In this document: in pieces, positions 45,421-54,429 of the stretch
Numbering within the stretch: the stretch's first letter is position 1
Layout of the letters: every line of letters starts with the position of its first letter
From: Singulisphaera sp. GP187
Lineage (GTDB): Bacteria; Planctomycetota; Planctomycetia; Isosphaerales; Isosphaeraceae
Length of the DNA stretch: 64,000 bases
Reading direction: 5' to 3'
Assembly: GCF_900129635.1 (NCBI RefSeq)
Contig: NZ_FSRB01000001.1
Span: forward strand, 3,511,501-3,575,500
The notes under the pieces: generated by a model
Told to the model about the DNA's origin: nothing
Database searches by the model: none
Seen by the model: only the letters and a program-made list of their open reading frames with translations
Translations under genes and position numbers: made by a program

Positions 45421-46794
45421 ATGAACTCACCGCCGCTGCTCACCGATCCCGCGCGGGCCTGGGCACCCTGGGATCCCGACTCCAAGGATCGTTGGGACCT
45501 GGCCCGCGTGGGACATCTTCACCGACGGGCCGGCTTCGCCCCCTCCTGGTCGGTCCTTCAGCGTGACCTCAGCGACGGGCCGGACGCGAGCGTCGATCGC
45601 CTGATCGAGGGCGAGCCGACCGCCGGTGACGGCCAACCGGCCCCTGCCTTCGACGCAATGCTCGACGCCATGTCCGGGCAACTTGCCGAAGGGGCCAGCC
45701 TGGCGCGTCTGCAAGGAATCTGGCTCTACCGGATGGTCTTCACGCCGCACCCACTCCGTGAGCGGATGACCCTCTTCTGGCACAACCACTTCGCGACCTC
45801 ACACGGCAAAGTCAAGAATTCACTCTTGATGCAGCGCCAGAACGATCTGCTTCGGTCGCACGCCCTTGGCGACTTCAAGACGTTGCTCTCGGCCATCGGC
45901 AAGGATCCAGCTATGCTGATCTGGCTTGACTCGACCGAGAACCGCAAAGCGCGACCAAACGAGAACTACGCCCGCGAAGTGATGGAACTGTTCACGCTCG
46001 GCCGGGGCCATTACACCGAGAAGGACGTCCAGGAAGCGGCCCGCGCCTTCACCGGCTGGTTCGTCGTCCGCGACCGATTCCAGGTGATCCAGGGCGAGCA
46101 CGACCTCGGCACGAAGCAGGTGCTCGGTCGCGCCGGCCTCCTTCAAGGGGACGACATCGCCCCGATCCTGCTCGACCAGGCCGCCTGCGCGGAGTTCCTC
46201 TGCGAGAAACTCATCCGCCAGTTCGTGACCGAGGTCGACCCGATTCCCGCCGCCTTGATCGCGTCACTGGCCGAACCGTTTCGCGCGTCAGGCTACGACA
46301 TCCGCGTTCCTTTGAAGACGATCCTCCGGTCGAACCTTTTCCACACCACGGCGGTCCGCCGCCGTCGCGTGAAGAGCCCGGTCGAATTCACGATCGGGAC
46401 GATCCGGGCGCTCGAAGTTCTCAAGCCGACGGTCCAGGCCGACGCCCTGGCCCAGGCCTGCGGACAAATGGGCCAGAACCTCTACGCCCCGCCCAGCGTC
46501 GCGGGCTGGGACGGCGGCGCCTCCTGGGCCAACTCGACCACCATGCTCGCCCGAGCCAACTTCGCCCTGGCCCTCCTCTCCGATCAGGACGCCGCGCTCG
46601 GCAAGCGGCTGAACCCCCAGGAGTTGGCCGCGCTCCATGGAGCGACGACCTCACGCGAAGCTTGCGACTTCCTGATCGACCTGCTGGTGCAAGACGCGTT
46701 CGACCGCAAGCTCCGCGAACGCGTTTCGGCCAAGGTCGCCCCCAAGGAGATCGCGGCAACCATCCTCACTTCGCCCGAATATCAACTTGCTTAA
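45421..46794 (+). CDS. DUF1800 domain-containing protein
   Basis: A 457-residue protein of the DUF1800 family. It begins PPLLTDPARAWAPWDPDS... and has the conserved LRERMTLFWHNHFATS, DLLRSHALGDFKTLLSAIGKDPAMLIWLDSTENRK, NENYAREVMELFTLGRG.YTE.DVQEAARAFTGW and the C-terminal WDGGASWANS..LAR.NF. No catalytic function is established. DUF1800 and DUF1501 are almost always paired in planctomycetes, and the pairing holds here (DUF1501 follows at 75 bp). There is no signal peptide on this one. The two may form a secreted or cell-surface complex, the DUF1501 partner carrying the export signal. Confidence 0.92.
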   Translation: MNSPPLLTDPARAWAPWDPDSKDRWDLARVGHLHRRAGFAPSWSVLQRDLSDGPDASVDRLIEGEPTAGDGQPAPAFDAMLDAMSGQLAEGASLARLQGIWLYRMVFTPHPLRERMTLFWHNHFATSHGKVKNSLLMQRQNDLLRSHALGDFKTLLSAIGKDPAMLIWLDSTENRKARPNENYAREVMELFTLGRGHYTEKDVQEAARAFTGWFVVRDRFQVIQGEHDLGTKQVLGRAGLLQGDDIAPILLDQAACAEFLCEKLIRQFVTEVDPIPAALIASLAEPFRASGYDIRVPLKTILRSNLFHTTAVRRRRVKSPVEFTIGTIRALEVLKPTVQADALAQACGQMGQNLYAPPSVAGWDGGASWANSTTMLARANFALALLSDQDAALGKRLNPQELAALHGATTSREACDFLIDLLVQDAFDRKLRERVSAKVAPKEIAATILTSPEYQLA

Positions 46795-46869
46795 TCATAC
46801 AAACAATTTCGCATTTTTCACGATAACCGCGACGTCCATCGCCACCCCCTGACTCGAGGATCCTGACCG

Positions 46870-48117
46870 ATGCGATCCCACCGCCGCGCCTTCCTGAAAT
46901 CGTCCCTGGCTGCCAGCACCCTGGTTTCGATGGGTTCGACCACCGTTCCGGCCTTTCTCGCCCGATCGGCCCACGGGGCCAGCGCGGAGGCGAACGACCG
47001 GGTGCTCGTGGTCGTCCAGTTGATAGGCGGTAACGACGGCCTGAATACCGTGGTCCCGCACGGCCTCGACGGCTATGCCAGGCACCGGCGCGTGTTACGA
47101 CTGCCTTCAGGACAGATCCACAAGATCAGCAAAGAGGTGGGTCTCCACCCCGCGATGGGAGGGATGGCCAAGCTGCTCGAGGAGGGACGACTTGCGGTGG
47201 TCCAGGGGGTCGGCTACCCCAACCCCGACCGCTCGCACTTTCGGTCGATGGAGATCTGGGAGTCGGCCCGGCGCGAGGAGGGAGCGCTCGAAACCGGGTG
47301 GCTCGGCCGGACGATCGACGCGCTGCCCCGCCCGACCGGTCGCGACGCGACGGCGCTCCACGTCGGCAACCGCGGCTTGCCGCTGGCCTTAAAGGCCAAG
47401 CACTCGGAAGCCCCTTCCCTGGAACGGCTCGAGCAATATCGCCTTCAGCTTGCCGGCGACGCCGGGGACCAGCGGACAATGCGCGCGGCCCTCGATCAGG
47501 TCGCTCGCCTCGATCGGGCGGCCGACGATCCTCTGCTCGGTTTCATGAGACGGAGCACGCTCACCGCCTATGACTCCAGCAAGCGCCTCGAGCAGGTCAT
47601 TCAGCCCGCGGCCGGGAAATCGTCGTATCCGAATTATGGCCTGGCCCGCCGTCTCGAACTGATTGCCCAGATCGTCAAAGCCGGGTTTGGAACGCGGATT
47701 TTCTATACCGCGCTCGACGGCTTCGATACGCATGCGAACCAACTCGGCACGCACGCTGCACTCCTGACCGAGCTTTCCGACTCGATCGCGGCGTTTCACA
47801 AAGACCTGGCCGGCTCTGGCCAGGCAGACCGGGTCGCGCTGCTGACCTTCAGCGAGTTTGGGCGACGCGTCGCGGAAAATGCCTCGGGGGGCACCGATCA
47901 TGGAGCCGCCGCGCCTCTGTTCGTGGTCGGACCGGTCAAGACGGCGGGCCTGATCGGGCCGCACCCCAGTCTCGAAGACCTTGAGGACGGCGACCTGAAC
48001 CACCACACCGACTTTCGGCGGGTCTACGCGTCACTGCTCGAGACCTGGCTCGCGTGCCCGAGCCGTCAGGCCGTGGGGGCGGGGTTTGAACCGCTCCCCC
48101 TCTTTCGATCGGTTTGA
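46870..48117 (+). CDS. DUF1501 domain-containing protein
   Basis: A 415-residue exported protein. It starts MRSHRRAFLKSSLAASTLVSMGSTTVPAFLARSAHG, a Tat-like signal (SHRRAFLKSS) typical of this family. DUF1501 motifs: VVQLIGGNDGLNTVVPHG, LHPAMGGMAKLLEEGRLAVVQGVGYPNPDRSHFRSMEIWESA, DGFDTHANQLGTHAALLTELSDSIAAFHKDL and TFSEFGRRVAENASGGTDHGAAAP. The family is sulfatase-fold-like and lacks a confirmed activity. It is paired with the DUF1800 gene upstream. Predicted location: outside the inner membrane. Confidence 0.93.
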   Translation: MRSHRRAFLKSSLAASTLVSMGSTTVPAFLARSAHGASAEANDRVLVVVQLIGGNDGLNTVVPHGLDGYARHRRVLRLPSGQIHKISKEVGLHPAMGGMAKLLEEGRLAVVQGVGYPNPDRSHFRSMEIWESARREEGALETGWLGRTIDALPRPTGRDATALHVGNRGLPLALKAKHSEAPSLERLEQYRLQLAGDAGDQRTMRAALDQVARLDRAADDPLLGFMRRSTLTAYDSSKRLEQVIQPAAGKSSYPNYGLARRLELIAQIVKAGFGTRIFYTALDGFDTHANQLGTHAALLTELSDSIAAFHKDLAGSGQADRVALLTFSEFGRRVAENASGGTDHGAAAPLFVVGPVKTAGLIGPHPSLEDLEDGDLNHHTDFRRVYASLLETWLACPSRQAVGAGFEPLPLFRSV

Positions 48118-48175
48118 TCCGGAAACACCGAATAAAGGGAATTTAAGCAAACTTATCGACATCCTCTGAGCCAAA

Positions 48176-48209
48176 ATGCCGCGCTGACTCCGGTTCGCGC
48201 GGCATCTTT
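48176..48209 (+). terminator. Terminator of the DUF1800/DUF1501 pair
   Basis: ATGCCGCGC and GCGCGGCAT pair perfectly (9 bp) around TGACTCCGGTTC and are followed by CTTTGG, 59 bp after the stop. Confidence 0.65.
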
Positions 48210-48375
48210 GGTAGAGGGGATCCTGTTGATATCCTCTTGCGAGAATTGACAAAGGGGCTCTTGAACGGGGATGGGTCGAGAAATTCTAGGCAACTTTAGC
48301 GATTTTCTGGCCAAGCCTCGTATAACTTAACAGACCCCCTTGATGCTGAATCATCCGCCTGGCGGAGTGCGACCG

Positions 48376-51108
48376 ATGAAATGCCGACTTGCCATGGGGC
48401 TTGGCCTCTGTTTGGCCCTCCTGCCATGGACTGAGGAATCCCATTCCGCGGTGGCCGCGCAGGCTGCTGACCCGTTACCGCAGGAGCCTGCCCTCATCGC
48501 ACCGCAGCCCGGCCCCGAAGCGGCTGTCGCCGGTCCGGACGTCCCGCCGCCTCCGCCCCCAGGCGCTCTGCCTCCAGGCGAAGCGGCTCCGGGCAATGCC
48601 GTCGAGCCGGCTCCAAAACCAGCGGCGGATGAAGGGGGACCCGTCAAGGCACTGACCGACGGGCCAGTCCACGAAGCGTTTATCTCGCCCGCCAAAGACG
48701 GTGATCCCGATCGGGTCGAGAAAGCGCCCCCCGCGCCCATCGTCGAGCGCCCCGGGGTCGAAGCCCCCAACCCGAACGCGCAATGGGTCGAAGGGTACTG
48801 GGACTGGGACGATGGCCGCAAGGACTTCGTCTGGGTAACGGGGACCTGGCGCGTGCCACCTCCCGGCCGGTTCTGGGTCAATGGCTACTGGAAGCGCGAC
48901 GACCAGGGTTGGTACCGGGTGGCCGGATTCTGGAGCGAACGAAAGACCGATCGGCTCGACTTCCGCAAGGATGGTCCGCCGGCCGATCATCCTCCCGATC
49001 AACCCGGCGAATCGCCAGGCGCTGACCACTTCTACGTGCCCGGCCAGTATTTCCCCGACGGCGACGGCGTCCTCTGGAAGCCGGGCTTCTGGGCCAAGGT
49101 CCAGGAAGGCTGGTCGTGGGTCCCCGCACAGTGGGTTCGCCAACCCGAGGGGTGGACGTTCCAGGAAGGTTACTGGGATCGGACGCTCGACGACCGAGGG
49201 ACTCTGTTCGCCCCGGCCTCAGTCGATCCGTCCGCTCGGAACGGCAATACCGTTTATCAGCCCTACACCCAGATTTCGCCTCAGAGCTATGGACTGCTCT
49301 ACGGCGCCTTCGGACGGCCGAACGCCAACTACGACGGCTATCCCGGCTGTTACTACGACACGAACGGCAGCTACTACGGCTACGCGGCGTACGGCACGCT
49401 CTCGCCCTACTACGGTTATCTCGACTATCCCTTCTACGGGACGCTCGGATATCCCTACATGTCCGCGATCAACTACCCGATCGGCGGGTTCGGTTACGGG
49501 GGCCTGGGCTACGGAGGATTCGGCGGCCTGGGCTACGGAGGATTCGGCGGCCTTGGCTACGGAGGATTCGGCGGCTTGGGCTACGGAGGGTTCGGCGGCC
49601 TCGGAGGATTCGGCTCGCCCTTTGGGTTCGGCGGCCTCGGAGGATTCGGTTCGCCCTTTGGATTCGGCGGCCTCGGAGGATTCGGCTCTCCGTTTGGATT
49701 CGGCGGCTTCGGCTCTCCTTTTGGGCTTGGTTTCGGCGGCTTCGGCTTCCCCTTGTTCGGTGGTTTTGGTGGATTCGGCGGATTCGGTGGTTTTGGCCGC
49801 CCTGGCTTCCATCATCGTAACAACTTTCCATTTAACCCCCATGGGAACCACCATGTGGGCAACGGGCACTGGGGAAATGGTCAATGGGGAAATGGCCAAT
49901 GGGGAAATGGCCAGTGGGGAAATGGCCAATGGGGAAACGGTCATGGGGGAAACGGCCGCAACAACATTTCGATCCCCTCGCCCAATTCACGGTTCGTGAA
50001 TAACAACATCCGCAATGTTCATGCGATCGGCGCGGGTCGAAATCAAGGATTGGGTAACCATGCCGGCGTCATGGGGGGTCATCGCAACGGGGTGATCGCG
50101 CCGCCGTCATCACGACCCTTCGCCAGTCCATTCCACAATGCCGCGCAAACGCAGCATGGTCGGTCGGGGTTAGGTGGGTCGAACTGGAATACAGGCTTTA
50201 ATGGCGTGAATCACGCCTCCCGCGTCCACACCGCCGCGCGTCCCGTGTTTACCTCGAGCACGTCAGGGCCTCACCACAACGCGGCGAATCTCAATGGTTC
50301 GCACATTGGTTCATCGTTGGGTGGCCTGAACCAGAACGGCGGAAATCTCAATGGCTTGGGGGCGAATGGATTGCATCGCAACGGCGCAAACCACAATGGC
50401 CTCAATGCCAATGCGATCCATAACAACGGGGCGAATTTCAACGGCCTCAATGCCAATGCGTCGCGACACAACGGGGCCAACCTCAATGGCCTTAACGCAA
50501 TGCACAACAACGGGGCCAACCTCAATGGCCTCAACGCAATGCACAACAACGGGGCCAATCACAACGGCCTCAATGCCAATGCGTTGCGACACAACGGCAA
50601 CGTCAACGGCCTCAACGCCAATGCGTTGCACAACGGCGGGCAGCCTGGCTTGGGCAACGGTGCGGGAATTCCTGTCCACCATGGTTTGAATGGTGGTGGA
50701 AACAACTTTGGGGGGAACGCGAATCTCAACCGAGCTCAAGGCCTCAACCAGGGGATGGGTTCACTGGGAGGAATCCCGGCTCACCGTGGAGGAGGCATGC
50801 CCCAACATCAGGCCTTGGGGGGAGCGGCCCATCAGTTCGGTGGCGCAGGGGGGTTTGGAGCCTCGGCTCCCGCGCACCATCCCGGAAACGTCGGCGGCGG
50901 CCATCCCGGCGGCTTCAACGGTGGCGCGATGGGACACGCAGGAGGGTTCGGCGGCGGGGGCGGCCATCCCGGCGGCCATCCCGGCGGCTTCGGCGGCGGG
51001 GGAATGGGACATGCAGGAGGCTTCAGCGGTGGCGGAATGAGCCATGGCGGTGGCGGCCATGCTGGTGGCGGCCATGCTGGTGGCGGCCATGGCGGGGGTC
51101 ATCGTTGA
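48376..51108 (+). CDS. Very large secreted glycine/asparagine-rich repeat protein with WxxGxW repeats
   Basis: About 910 residues from ATG 48376. In-frame starts at 48340-48343 are possible but give a poorer signal peptide than MKCRLAMGLGLCLALLPW. After a Pro/Ala-rich linker come WxxGxW repeats (QWVEGYW, WVTGTW, WVNGYW, VAGFW, VPGQYF, KPGFW, VPAQWV, QEGYWD), as in PF12779. Next is a Tyr/Gly region and a block of GFGGLGYGG units (49486-49810), then WGNGQ pentads (49857-49952), then about 12 Asn-rich GANLNGLNA-type units (50278-50640), and a Gly/His tail (HPGGFGGGG.., GGHAGGG). No cysteine-rich or enzymatic domain. Likely a surface, matrix or adhesive structural protein with unstructured arrays. 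Repeat counts should vary between strains. Confidence 0.8.
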   Translation: MKCRLAMGLGLCLALLPWTEESHSAVAAQAADPLPQEPALIAPQPGPEAAVAGPDVPPPPPPGALPPGEAAPGNAVEPAPKPAADEGGPVKALTDGPVHEAFISPAKDGDPDRVEKAPPAPIVERPGVEAPNPNAQWVEGYWDWDDGRKDFVWVTGTWRVPPPGRFWVNGYWKRDDQGWYRVAGFWSERKTDRLDFRKDGPPADHPPDQPGESPGADHFYVPGQYFPDGDGVLWKPGFWAKVQEGWSWVPAQWVRQPEGWTFQEGYWDRTLDDRGTLFAPASVDPSARNGNTVYQPYTQISPQSYGLLYGAFGRPNANYDGYPGCYYDTNGSYYGYAAYGTLSPYYGYLDYPFYGTLGYPYMSAINYPIGGFGYGGLGYGGFGGLGYGGFGGLGYGGFGGLGYGGFGGLGGFGSPFGFGGLGGFGSPFGFGGLGGFGSPFGFGGFGSPFGLGFGGFGFPLFGGFGGFGGFGGFGRPGFHHRNNFPFNPHGNHHVGNGHWGNGQWGNGQWGNGQWGNGQWGNGHGGNGRNNISIPSPNSRFVNNNIRNVHAIGAGRNQGLGNHAGVMGGHRNGVIAPPSSRPFASPFHNAAQTQHGRSGLGGSNWNTGFNGVNHASRVHTAARPVFTSSTSGPHHNAANLNGSHIGSSLGGLNQNGGNLNGLGANGLHRNGANHNGLNANAIHNNGANFNGLNANASRHNGANLNGLNAMHNNGANLNGLNAMHNNGANHNGLNANALRHNGNVNGLNANALHNGGQPGLGNGAGIPVHHGLNGGGNNFGGNANLNRAQGLNQGMGSLGGIPAHRGGGMPQHQALGGAAHQFGGAGGFGASAPAHHPGNVGGGHPGGFNGGAMGHAGGFGGGGGHPGGHPGGFGGGGMGHAGGFSGGGMSHGGGGHAGGGHAGGGHGGGHR
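49486..49810 (+). repeat. Gly-Phe/Tyr coding repeats (GFGGLGYGG type)
   Basis: Direct repeats of about 27 bp encode GGLGYGGFGGLGY units, followed by longer units encoding GGLGGFGSPFGF. They lie inside the large secreted protein gene and keep frame. Confidence 0.85.
49857..49952 (+). repeat. WGNGQ coding repeats
   Basis: Six 15-bp units (GGxCAATGGGGAAAT type) encode WGNGQ/WGNGH pentads within the large secreted protein gene. Confidence 0.85.
50278..50640 (+). repeat. Asn-rich coding repeats (GANLNGLNA type)
   Basis: Degenerate units of about 30-45 bp encode alternating H/L-N-G-A-N-x-N-G-L-N-A motifs. They lie inside the large secreted protein gene. The array is Asn-rich, unlike the rest of the window, and is probably expanded by slippage. 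Confidence 0.8.
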
Positions 51109-51149
51109 TCCTGAAACGGCCGTGCTCGTGTGCTTCCCAACCACAATGA

Positions 51150-51195
51150 CAGGGCCCGTCGCGGATCAGTTCCGCGACGGGCCCTGTCTGTTTTC
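51150..51195 (+). terminator. Strong intrinsic terminator
   Basis: CAGGGCCCGTCGCGGA and TCCGCGACGGGCCCTG form a perfect 16-bp stem (51150-51186), followed by TCTGTTTT. It lies 41 bp after the stop of the large secreted protein. Confidence 0.9.
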
Positions 51196-51196
51196 C

Positions 51197-52192
51197 CTAC
51201 TGATTCGCTCGCTCACGGCTCTCGACCGGTGTTCCAATCCCGCACGCTGTTCGCGCCGACTTCGATCGCAGAGGAAGTCGGCAACAGCCCCGGGGCGTTC
51301 CCCCAGTTGGGAGGCCTCCCCACGGCACGAGCAGGAACCATCGAGGTCTCAGAAATCGCGGGTTTCGCTTTCCCAGAGGATATCGCTGACAAGCGTCGCC
51401 GCCACGAGCAAGAGGAGTGGCAAGCCGACGAGCCACCAATTTGGGATGAGATAAGCGAAGAAGGCAGGAACCGCGACCGATACCAGCGGCAGTCGCGATC
51501 GTCCGCGCGGCAAGGTCGACAAGTCGCAGGCGGTTTCCGGACGGCACATAGACCAATCGCGGCGGCAGATCCCGAGGATCGGGTCGCATCATCGACATCC
51601 GCCCCGAATCGATCGAAACCGGCGCCGAGCTCCAGAACAAATTGGACTTGACCAACGCACCTCGCACGCGAATCTGCTCGTCCGTCGGCACGGAATGCGA
51701 GCGAAAGCCGGAGCGGCCGATGAAACCGATCCGCCGGTTGCTCTCGGACTCGTAGCCGACGAAGTAGCCGCCCCCCTCCTGCTTGCCGTCGTGCACGAAG
51801 TACCAATTGGCAGTTGGCTCACGCTCGTCCACAAAGACTTTGATCCTGCGCTCCCAGCCCAACGATTGGGAAAGGGCCCCAGAGGTCTCGAGCCCTCCGG
51901 ACATGTACATCGTCGGGCTCCGCTCATTTCTCCCCACGGCATCACACCTCACTCCTTTAATATCACGATACGTCGCTAAACTCATGTTCTCAGACGGGAT
52001 GCTTTCGATGAGCGGCGTGCCATCGGACTTGACCACGAGGTTTTCGAAAGGAGGTTGATTCCACCCCGGCCATGCCCTCAGAATCGAGGTGCCGAGCCAG
52101 AGCGTGAGCACAAACCAGAGGGTGCCGAATCCGACCGCGAGGGTCGCCGCCAGTAGCGACTGGCGCAGCAGAGAGTTTTTGCGTGCGATCAT
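51197..52192 (-). CDS. Membrane-anchored protein of an ABC-type unit, probably damaged
   Basis: Up to 331 codons. The N-terminus is a membrane segment (LLAATLAVGFGTLWFVLTLWLG) after a basic start. The middle (PPRLVYVPSGNRLRLVDLAARTIAT) resembles the beta-propeller-like segment of large planctomycete membrane proteins that follow GntR/ABC genes, but its expected continuation is missing. After about 51,510 the frame turns Arg/Leu-rich without pattern, while the alternate frame (51,349-51,520) encodes a clear membrane helix (YLIPNWWLVGLPLLLLVAATLVSD). Those relatives are about 600-900 residues, so a deletion and frameshift are likely. It lies 3 bp after the ATPase gene and would be its partner. 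Confidence 0.55.
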   Translation of the reverse strand: MIARKNSLLRQSLLAATLAVGFGTLWFVLTLWLGTSILRAWPGWNQPPFENLVVKSDGTPLIESIPSENMSLATYRDIKGVRCDAVGRNERSPTMYMSGGLETSGALSQSLGWERRIKVFVDEREPTANWYFVHDGKQEGGGYFVGYESESNRRIGFIGRSGFRSHSVPTDEQIRVRGALVKSNLFWSSAPVSIDSGRMSMMRPDPRDLPPRLVYVPSGNRLRLVDLAARTIATAAGIGRGSCLLRLSHPKLVARRLATPLARGGDACQRYPLGKRNPRFLRPRWFLLVPWGGLPTGGTPRGCCRLPLRSKSARTACGIGTPVESRERANQ

Positions 52193-52194
52193 GA

Positions 52195-53151
52195 TTATGC
52201 CGCTCCTCGATCGCTGGTGCTCTCTTGACCGAGAGCGAATTCCTCACCAAAAACGGGCAGCGATCGCCGGGGCCCGCGGGTGTAGTCGACGAACGCGTCT
52301 TCCAGGTTCAGGCCCACGACGTCCCAGGTGAGCGGCGCGAGCGATTCGACGACCTGACGCTGTTCATCGCCGAAGTTGACGATGACAAGCTCGAGTCGGT
52401 GGCCCACTTCCCAGGCCTGCACGAGCCCTGAACAGCCGGGAAACGTCGGCGGCCGACCCGAGAACTCGAGCACCAGCTTGCTGACGCTTTCCTTGAAGTG
52501 TTCGGTAGGACAGTCGGCGCGGAGCACGCCATCGACCAGGATGCCGATCCGATCGGCGACGCGCTCGACGTCGGCCAGGATATGGGAGCTGAAGAGGATC
52601 GTCCTCCCCTGGCGCTGAACCAGATGGATCATCGACATCAAGAAGTCGCGGCGTGCGACCGTGTCAAGTCCCAGCGTCGGGTCGTCCAGAATGAGCAAGT
52701 CGGGATCGGGAGCGATCGCGAGGGCCAGGGCGACGTTGGCGCGCTGGCCGTTTGACAACCGCCGAAGTTTCGCTCGCGCGGGAATCTCGAAGTGGTCGAG
52801 AATCTGGTCGAGCAACGGCTGATTCCAACGGTCCGCATGAAACGCGCGGCAAAACCGCACGGCTTCGGCGACCGTCATCCAACCGTAGAGGGGATGTCCC
52901 TCCGCCAGGTAGGCGATGCGGGCCCTCATCGCGGGGGGCAAAGTGGCGACCTCGTGCCCGAGGAGCTCCACCCGGCCGTAGTTGGGTTGGACCATCCCCA
53001 GGAGCATCTTGATCGTCGTCGACTTGCCGGCGCCGTTTCGCCCCAAAAAACCATAGACGGACCCGGCCGGAACCCGCAGGCTCAGGCTGTTGACCACGCA
53101 CCGCGATCCGTAATATTTCGTGAGTCGCTCTTTCACAATAGCATGTGTCAT
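52195..53151 (-). CDS. ABC transporter ATP-binding protein
   Basis: A 318-residue ATPase. Walker A GRNGAGKST, Q-loop present, signature LSNGQR (S-N-G-Q for the usual S-G-G-Q), Walker B LLILDDPTLGLD, and an H-loop ILFSSHILADVERVADR. The 'ILFSSHILADVER' and LGHEVATLPPAMRARIAYLAEG wording matches the YtrB/CcmA-like group of export-type ABC proteins controlled by GntR regulators. ATG 53151 follows AAAGG. The gene lies 16 bp after the GntR gene and 3 bp before the damaged membrane-protein gene, so the three are one operon. Confidence 0.9.
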   Translation of the reverse strand: MTHAIVKERLTKYYGSRCVVNSLSLRVPAGSVYGFLGRNGAGKSTTIKMLLGMVQPNYGRVELLGHEVATLPPAMRARIAYLAEGHPLYGWMTVAEAVRFCRAFHADRWNQPLLDQILDHFEIPARAKLRRLSNGQRANVALALAIAPDPDLLILDDPTLGLDTVARRDFLMSMIHLVQRQGRTILFSSHILADVERVADRIGILVDGVLRADCPTEHFKESVSKLVLEFSGRPPTFPGCSGLVQAWEVGHRLELVIVNFGDEQRQVVESLAPLTWDVVGLNLEDAFVDYTRGPRRSLPVFGEEFALGQESTSDRGAA

Positions 53152-53167
53152 GAAAAAGCCTTTCTGC

Positions 53168-53572
53168 TCACTTCGATGCCGACTTCGCGGGATTCCATTG
53201 AAACTGTCGCGATCGTGTGGCAACAAGCCGTGAGACTTCCTCCTCCGAAAACCCCAGATGCACGGCTTCCGTAAGAAACTTGTCGAGGCTTTCGAACAAC
53301 CGCTGCCGCCGCGCCTCCTTGGTCAACTCGTCCTTCGGCTCGGCAACGAACACCCCACGCCCCGGGCGATTGGTGACCAAGCCCTCGCGCTCGAGCTCGG
53401 TATAAGCCCGGGCGACCGTGTTGGGATTAATCACGAGATCTCGCGAAAGCTGGCGCACCGAGGGCAACCGCTCCTCAGGCTTCAGGTCGCCACGAGCGAT
53501 CGCCTCACGCACCTGCTGCACCAATTGCTGATAAATCGGCAGCCGGCTTGCACTGATGATTTCATAATGCAT
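53168..53572 (-). CDS. GntR-family regulator, YtrA subfamily
   Basis: A 134-residue regulator. The winged helix-turn-helix is at the N-terminus: PIYQQLVQQVREAIARGDLKPEERLPSVRQLSRDLVINPNTVARAYTELEREGLVTNRPGRGVFV. The short C-terminus (about 50 residues) has the YtrA pattern with no large ligand domain. ATG 53572 follows AGGTGG. It heads an ABC operon, as YtrA-type repressors do, and is expected to bind near its own start. Ligand unknown. Confidence 0.92.
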   Translation of the reverse strand: MHYEIISASRLPIYQQLVQQVREAIARGDLKPEERLPSVRQLSRDLVINPNTVARAYTELEREGLVTNRPGRGVFVAEPKDELTKEARRQRLFESLDKFLTEAVHLGFSEEEVSRLVATRSRQFQWNPAKSASK

Positions 53573-54429
53573 GAGACCACCTAGGTTGCCTTTATTAATT
53601 GTTTCAAAAAAACTGGTCTCTGGTTTCTCGCCTCCTCAGACCGGCACTCCCTCCCGCCATTGAGGAGGAAATGCTTCCCCACCACGAAGGACGATCCTGG
53701 CTAACTGTATTAAGCGTCTTAACACAGTTCGCATCAGGTTTCAAGTCCCCTTCCAACCGCCACTCCCAGCGGTTGTTGAGATGGAGAGGCCTGATCCGCA
53801 ATGCTGGTTTAATCAGGCTCTCGGAACTCACGAATCTCCATGCCTTTTAGATTACGGGCAGGCCGATCGCGGACGCGGGCTTACCGGCGTTCATCGGGCT
53901 GAAAGCCCACATTCGATGTGCGTGGAACGAGGATCAGCGCGGCGGGAGTTGAGGCGTTGAAGGGAGGGCCACCGACGTTTCGACTGAGCGATTCAGTCCG
54001 GACCGTGAAATGCGAAGGCTGGCTCTGACGGCCGCCCCTTCGGGGCTAAAGAACACAAGCGATGGAGTCTGTCGCAAAGAAGACGGGCCGTCTGTCGGCC
54101 CCGGAGGCCGAAATTCGTGGGGGAAACTCGTTCCCACGTTCGGCGTGCAAATGCCGTTCTGGCCGCTCAGCGGCCCCACCCGCCGGGGAAGACAAGACGA
54201 CGCGGAGCGTCGCACACGGCATTCGCACGCAGAGCGTGGGAACGAGATCCCGGCATCCTTGCTACAGCTTACACATGTGCAGACTATCCACAAGCGACTT
54301 GTACTCTGGCGATGAACGGTCGCCCCTTCGGGGCAGCCAATGCGAAACTGTAGCAAGATCGCCGGGTCAATGAATCCGGGTTGCGTGGGCGGAAAATCCA
54401 GCACCGTGGCAACAGTTTCCAAATATCTC
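53573..54429. other. Long intergenic region with repeat copy 2
   Basis: About 860 bp between divergent-side GntR and the amidase end. It contains a possible GntR operator/promoter near 53585-53640 (AT-rich TTATTAATTGTTTC), a plain stretch, and the dispersed repeat copy 2 at 54084-54267. No gene is supported. Confidence 0.5.
54084..54267. repeat. Dispersed palindromic repeat, copy 2
   Basis: Related to 45115-45289 in the same orientation. It starts CGGGCCGTCTGTCGGCCCCG and ends GTGGGAACGAGATCCCGG..CTTGCTACAG. The pair of inverted arms is kept (CTCGTTCCCACG.. and ..CGTGGGAACGAG). The copies differ by many substitutions and small indels, so they are old. A GGTCGCCCCTTCGGGG hairpin follows near 54,320. 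Confidence 0.8.

Noticed and set aside
48475..49143. Antisense frame of 222 codons over the glycine-rich gene
   Set aside because: The plus-strand gene has consistent WxxGxW repeats and a signal peptide. The reverse reading has neither.
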